A stretch of DNA of 31,820 bases, from the NCBI GenBank assembly GCA_023392075.1, contig JAEVZU010000035.1, positions 1-31,820 of the forward strand. Direction: 5' to 3'. Under the pieces are notes generated by a model. The model was not told the DNA's origin. It ran no database searches and was given only the letters and a program-made list of their open reading frames with translations. Made by a program: the position numbers and the translations under genes. This document shows positions 29,220 to 31,820 of this stretch, piece after piece (positions within the stretch are counted from its first letter, which is position 1; every line of letters begins with the position of its first letter). Source of the DNA: Bacillota bacterium (lineage in GTDB: Bacteria > Bacillota > Clostridia > Acetivibrionales > DSM-1351).

Positions 29220-30701
29220 TTATAATATAGCTTCTAAAGATTTAGACATGTTTGATAATTCTACAGCAGTAGAATTCAATTCTTCTGTCATAGAAGTTAA
29301 TTCTTCACCTACAGATGCAACTCCATTTATCGCAGTATTATGAGCATGTATTGAATCCCTCATAGTTACTAAATTACGAGTGATATTTTCAATTGGAACT
29401 ACCAGTTGTTTTGTAACATCATTTGATAACGATAATATGTTTTCACTTATATTATCATTATTAGTAGCGATTGTAGTAAATTTAACACCGACATCCCTTG
29501 ATAAGCTTACTCCTTCTTCAACAGTGTTTTTAGAAAAATTCATTGCAGAGGCAACTTCTTCAGAGTCTTTCTTCAAGTTATCTAATATGTTAAAAATTTC
29601 TACAGCTGCAGAAGTTGTTTGTAGGGCCAATTTTGACACTTCTCCAGCTACAACAGCAAATCCTTTTCCGCTTTCACCAGCTTTTGATGCCTCTATAGCA
29701 GCATTTAAAGAAAGTAACTTTGATTGAGAAGCTATTTGCTTTACCTTGTCAACAAACTTAAATACTTTATCTATATTAGAACAGAGGAAACTTATCTTTT
29801 CTTCGACAGATTGTATACTACCCAAAATATCATTATTTTTTTCATTTGATTGTTGAACAAGAGCTTTACCAGTGTTAGCCAGTGAATGTGCAGCGATACT
29901 ATCCTCTGTAATTTTTTGAACATTTTCTTGAATATTGTTAATTCCCTTTTGAATAATTAAAAGTTTTTCATAAACCCCATCAATATTTTCAGTCTGACTT
30001 TTAACTCCTACTAGCATATCATTTATCTCTACAGATATTTGTTCAGTACATCCGGACGCTTCACCTGATTGTAATTCTAATTTTTTTGCAACGTCAATCA
30101 AATCTTTTGTTGCAGAACTTATTTGTTCATTTATACCTAATAAAATATCCTCTTTACTTATAACATCTGTAAATATGTTGTTGGCTCTATTTACAAAATC
30201 TTTAAAGAATACATATACTACAAAACTCAAAGCTGATACAAATATTACGTTTACTATTGCATTTTTAAGTAAGCCTATTCCGAGACCCAAAACTGAATAA
30301 CCAATATAGAAAAAATTTATACTTACGCCAACTGAAATACTAATAAATGCAAATCTTAATAATTTCAAACTAAAGTAACTACAAGCTATACCTATCGGTA
30401 TAAAGAAAAGCATCAATAAACCAGGCTTGTCTCCGCCAATAAAATACGTTAAAGCACTAATTATTGTAAAACATACTATTGAGACATAATCTAAATATTT
30501 TATGTGAAGTTTACTGCACAAATATGGTGTTATACATCCAAAGCAGAATATCACAAAGCCTACTACTAACAACGTATATCCGATTTTGAAAGCCATTCCT
30601 AAAAGAATAAATAAAAGAGCTAAAGGTAAAAATTTTAGACCAGATTTTACTACGCTTGCATCAACTTGAATTTTGTTTTCTCTTAATCTGTCGTTAGTCA
30701 T
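29220..30701 (-). CDS. Methyl-accepting chemotaxis protein, six-TM type (paralogue)
   Basis: A 493-residue chemoreceptor, the paralogue of that at 14281: same six-segment membrane part, no extracellular ligand domain, no HAMP, and signalling tip IASQSKLLSLNAAIEASKAG with GKGFAVVAGEVSKLA. The start is ATG 30701 (MTNDRLREN), with AAGGAGTGTATAT; a reading frame extending to 30803 has no support. Its leader shares ACTAATATTTT with that of the first receptor, as expected of a duplication that included upstream DNA. It inserts between rluB and gerW. A 13-nt inverted repeat lies upstream. Confidence 0.92.
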   Translation of the reverse strand: MTNDRLRENKIQVDASVVKSGLKFLPLALLFILLGMAFKIGYTLLVVGFVIFCFGCITPYLCSKLHIKYLDYVSIVCFTIISALTYFIGGDKPGLLMLFFIPIGIACSYFSLKLLRFAFISISVGVSINFFYIGYSVLGLGIGLLKNAIVNVIFVSALSFVVYVFFKDFVNRANNIFTDVISKEDILLGINEQISSATKDLIDVAKKLELQSGEASGCTEQISVEINDMLVGVKSQTENIDGVYEKLLIIQKGINNIQENVQKITEDSIAAHSLANTGKALVQQSNEKNNDILGSIQSVEEKISFLCSNIDKVFKFVDKVKQIASQSKLLSLNAAIEASKAGESGKGFAVVAGEVSKLALQTTSAAVEIFNILDNLKKDSEEVASAMNFSKNTVEEGVSLSRDVGVKFTTIATNNDNISENILSLSNDVTKQLVVPIENITRNLVTMRDSIHAHNTAINGVASVGEELTSMTEELNSTAVELSNMSKSLEAIL

Positions 30702-30725
30702 ATATACACTCCTTAAAATATAAAA

Positions 30726-30798
30726 TATTAGTCGATTGTAGATTTGTGCAACCAAAGTTTTTATATTTTTAAGAACTTCTTTATGCAATCGTCTAATA
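30726..30798. repeat. Inverted repeat upstream of chemoreceptor 2
   Basis: TATTAGTCGATTG (30726-30738) and CAATCGTCTAATA (30786-30798) are inverted with one mismatch, 47 bp apart, in the 293-bp gap 30702-30994. The gap otherwise holds no gene; after the gerW stop only a weak GCCA/TGGC hairpin is seen and no clear terminator. Confidence 0.5.
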
Positions 30799-30994
30799 CA
30801 CAATATTACATATTTCTACATAAAATAACTATATCCTTCAAAATAAAGCAAAATATTTAATGAGTGTATTCTATTAGGTTACCATTTATTGATCAATTAG
30901 TATTTTTAACATGCATACGAACAACCGCCAAGCAAAAAGATGGCAAAACAAAAGACGAGACTGTTTCCTCCCGCCTTTAGATATTGTTATTATT

Positions 30995-31450
30995 TTATTT
31001 TTCCTCTTCTTCTTTACTATCATCTTTCTTCTTTTTAATATCATCTTTTTTCTTTGAAGTCTTAGAATTAAAAATCTCATTTACCTTTTCTACTAACTCA
31101 GGTACCATATCAAATACTTTTTCAATAGACGAATTTACATTTACAGGGAGTAACTTAACATGTTTTTCTCCACATACCATAAATGCAACAGGATTAATTG
31201 AAACACCAGCACCACTACCTCCTGCAAAGGGTAATCTACCTTCTTCCTGTTCTCCTTGCTCACCTGTTGCATTCCCTGGTGAGTAATCTCCTCCGCCTGC
31301 AGCAAATCCAAAACTAACTTTAGATATAGGAATTATTACCGTCCCATCTGGTGCTTGAACTGCATCTCCTACAATCGTATTAACATCTACCATTTCCTTA
31401 ATACTTTGCATGGCTGTAGTCATTAGACCTTCTATTGGATGTTCTGACAT
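30995..31450 (-). CDS. ytfJ: GerW (YtfJ) sporulation protein
   Basis: A 151-residue protein of the GerW/YtfJ family, needed for normal spore germination in Bacillus. Signs are HPIEGLMTTAMQSIKEMVDVNTIVGDAV near the start, IIPISKVSFGFAAGGGDY, and GGSGAGVSINPVAFMV. The C-terminal 25 residues are almost all Lys, Asp and Glu. The start is ATG 31450 with AGGTGG 8 nt upstream; a frame reading to 31462 lacks a site. It overlaps the DUF2953 gene by 53 bp, the usual clostridial order (DUF2953 then ytfJ). It indicates a spore former. Confidence 0.94.
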   Translation of the reverse strand: MSEHPIEGLMTTAMQSIKEMVDVNTIVGDAVQAPDGTVIIPISKVSFGFAAGGGDYSPGNATGEQGEQEEGRLPFAGGSGAGVSINPVAFMVCGEKHVKLLPVNVNSSIEKVFDMVPELVEKVNEIFNSKTSKKKDDIKKKKDDSKEEEEK

Positions 31451-31820
31451 CAGCATAACCACCTTTTCTATTTTTTAAGTAATATTTTAATATTTCTATA
31501 CACATAAGTATAATGTTTACAATTTTTAGGCTAAATATACAATCAAAATTTACTTTCCATACTTTTTCCTTGAAGTCTGTTTCAATTTTTATGTCCCTAT
31601 TTTTTACATTATATTTTGTGAAAATAACTGTTGGTATTAGTCCAGCTAAATTCCATACAAGTCCGTATAATATTGCTGTGTAGCAAGCATCTCCAGTCCC
31701 TTCTTTTACATACAACTTAAATTCTTTTATGATTAGACTCTTTGAAAATAGTTTATTTAAGACATGAAAGCTAATTTTTAATTGATTTAAATCTCTTTTT
31801 TTTCGTACCTTTTTCTTTTT
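31398..31820 (-). CDS. DUF2953 protein, C-terminal part (5' end outside window)
   Basis: The frame is open to the right edge, giving at least 140 residues. Across 31716-31820 it reads RKKRDLNQLKISFHVLNKLF before KLYVKEGTGDACYTAILYGL, so TTG 31715 is not the start. The EGTGDACYTAILYGLVW stretch and the following hydrophobic region are typical of DUF2953 (YtfI-like) membrane-linked proteins found before ytfJ in spore formers. Function is unknown. The last 53 bp overlap gerW. Confidence 0.85.
   Translation of the reverse strand, partial: KKKKVRKKRDLNQLKISFHVLNKLFSKSLIIKEFKLYVKEGTGDACYTAILYGLVWNLAGLIPTVIFTKYNVKNRDIKIETDFKEKVWKVNFDCIFSLKIVNIILMCIEILKYYLKNRKGGYADVRTSNRRSNDYSHAKY

Noticed and set aside
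30886..31080. Lys/Arg-rich 64-codon frame between chemoreceptor 2 and gerW
   Set aside because: Most of it is another frame of the Lys/Glu-coding end of gerW; no start site; no conserved pattern seen.

Overview
The window looks like chromosomal DNA of a low-GC, spore-forming, anaerobic Firmicute close to the cellulolytic clostridia (Ruminiclostridium / Clostridium cluster III). This rests on a fused IspH-ribosomal protein S1 gene, a SigI/RsgI sigma/anti-sigma pair, a GerW (YtfJ) spore protein beside a DUF2953 protein, the UPF0210/ACT pair, a three-gene transcarboxylase-like biotin enzyme, and AT-rich codon use. I see no insertion sequence, prophage, CRISPR array or rRNA. The species is inferred, not proven.

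Layout. 1-401 holds only hairpins, including the terminator of the leftward UPF0210 (PFL-like) + ACT pair (402-2041). A rightward pair follows: a radical SAM protein with a helix-hairpin-helix, plus its usual partner (2350-4573), thought to act on DNA. Leftward murD, rightward tRNA-Leu(CAG) and leftward cheR come next. A leftward housekeeping block runs from 14001 back to 7332: RpiR-type regulator, YhiN-like flavoprotein, a one-TM protein of unknown function, HutP-family protein, aroH, cmk and ispH-rpsA. Between the one-TM protein and the HutP gene lies a tandem 70-bp element followed by a terminator-like hairpin.

From 14281 to 21296 there are accessory genes: a six-TM chemoreceptor, an unknown protein with a C-terminal CxxC/HxxC motif and a palindrome inside its promoter, a divergent MFS transporter/AraC regulator pair, an exported DUF4097-like protein, and a DUF2975-Xre pair under an extended Fur-like palindrome.

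From 21490 to 25443 (leftward) are genes matching the 12S, 1.3S and 5S subunits of transcarboxylase; the 5S gene has a 382-bp leader that can be drawn as a structured RNA. Divergent from these is sigI-rsgI, with a SigI-type promoter and a low-complexity RsgI ectodomain. The right end has a DUF5362-like membrane protein, an RluB-type pseudouridine synthase, a second six-TM chemoreceptor (inverted paralogue of the first), gerW, and a DUF2953 gene cut by the window edge.

Most unusual: the structured leader of the 5S gene (23084-23193), the tandem 70-bp element before the HutP-family gene (11001-11140), the palindrome-overlapped promoter of the unknown zinc-motif protein (15891-15955), and the abrupt GC change inside ispH-rpsA. 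All functions are read from sequence and family knowledge; nothing was searched or computed beyond hand inspection.
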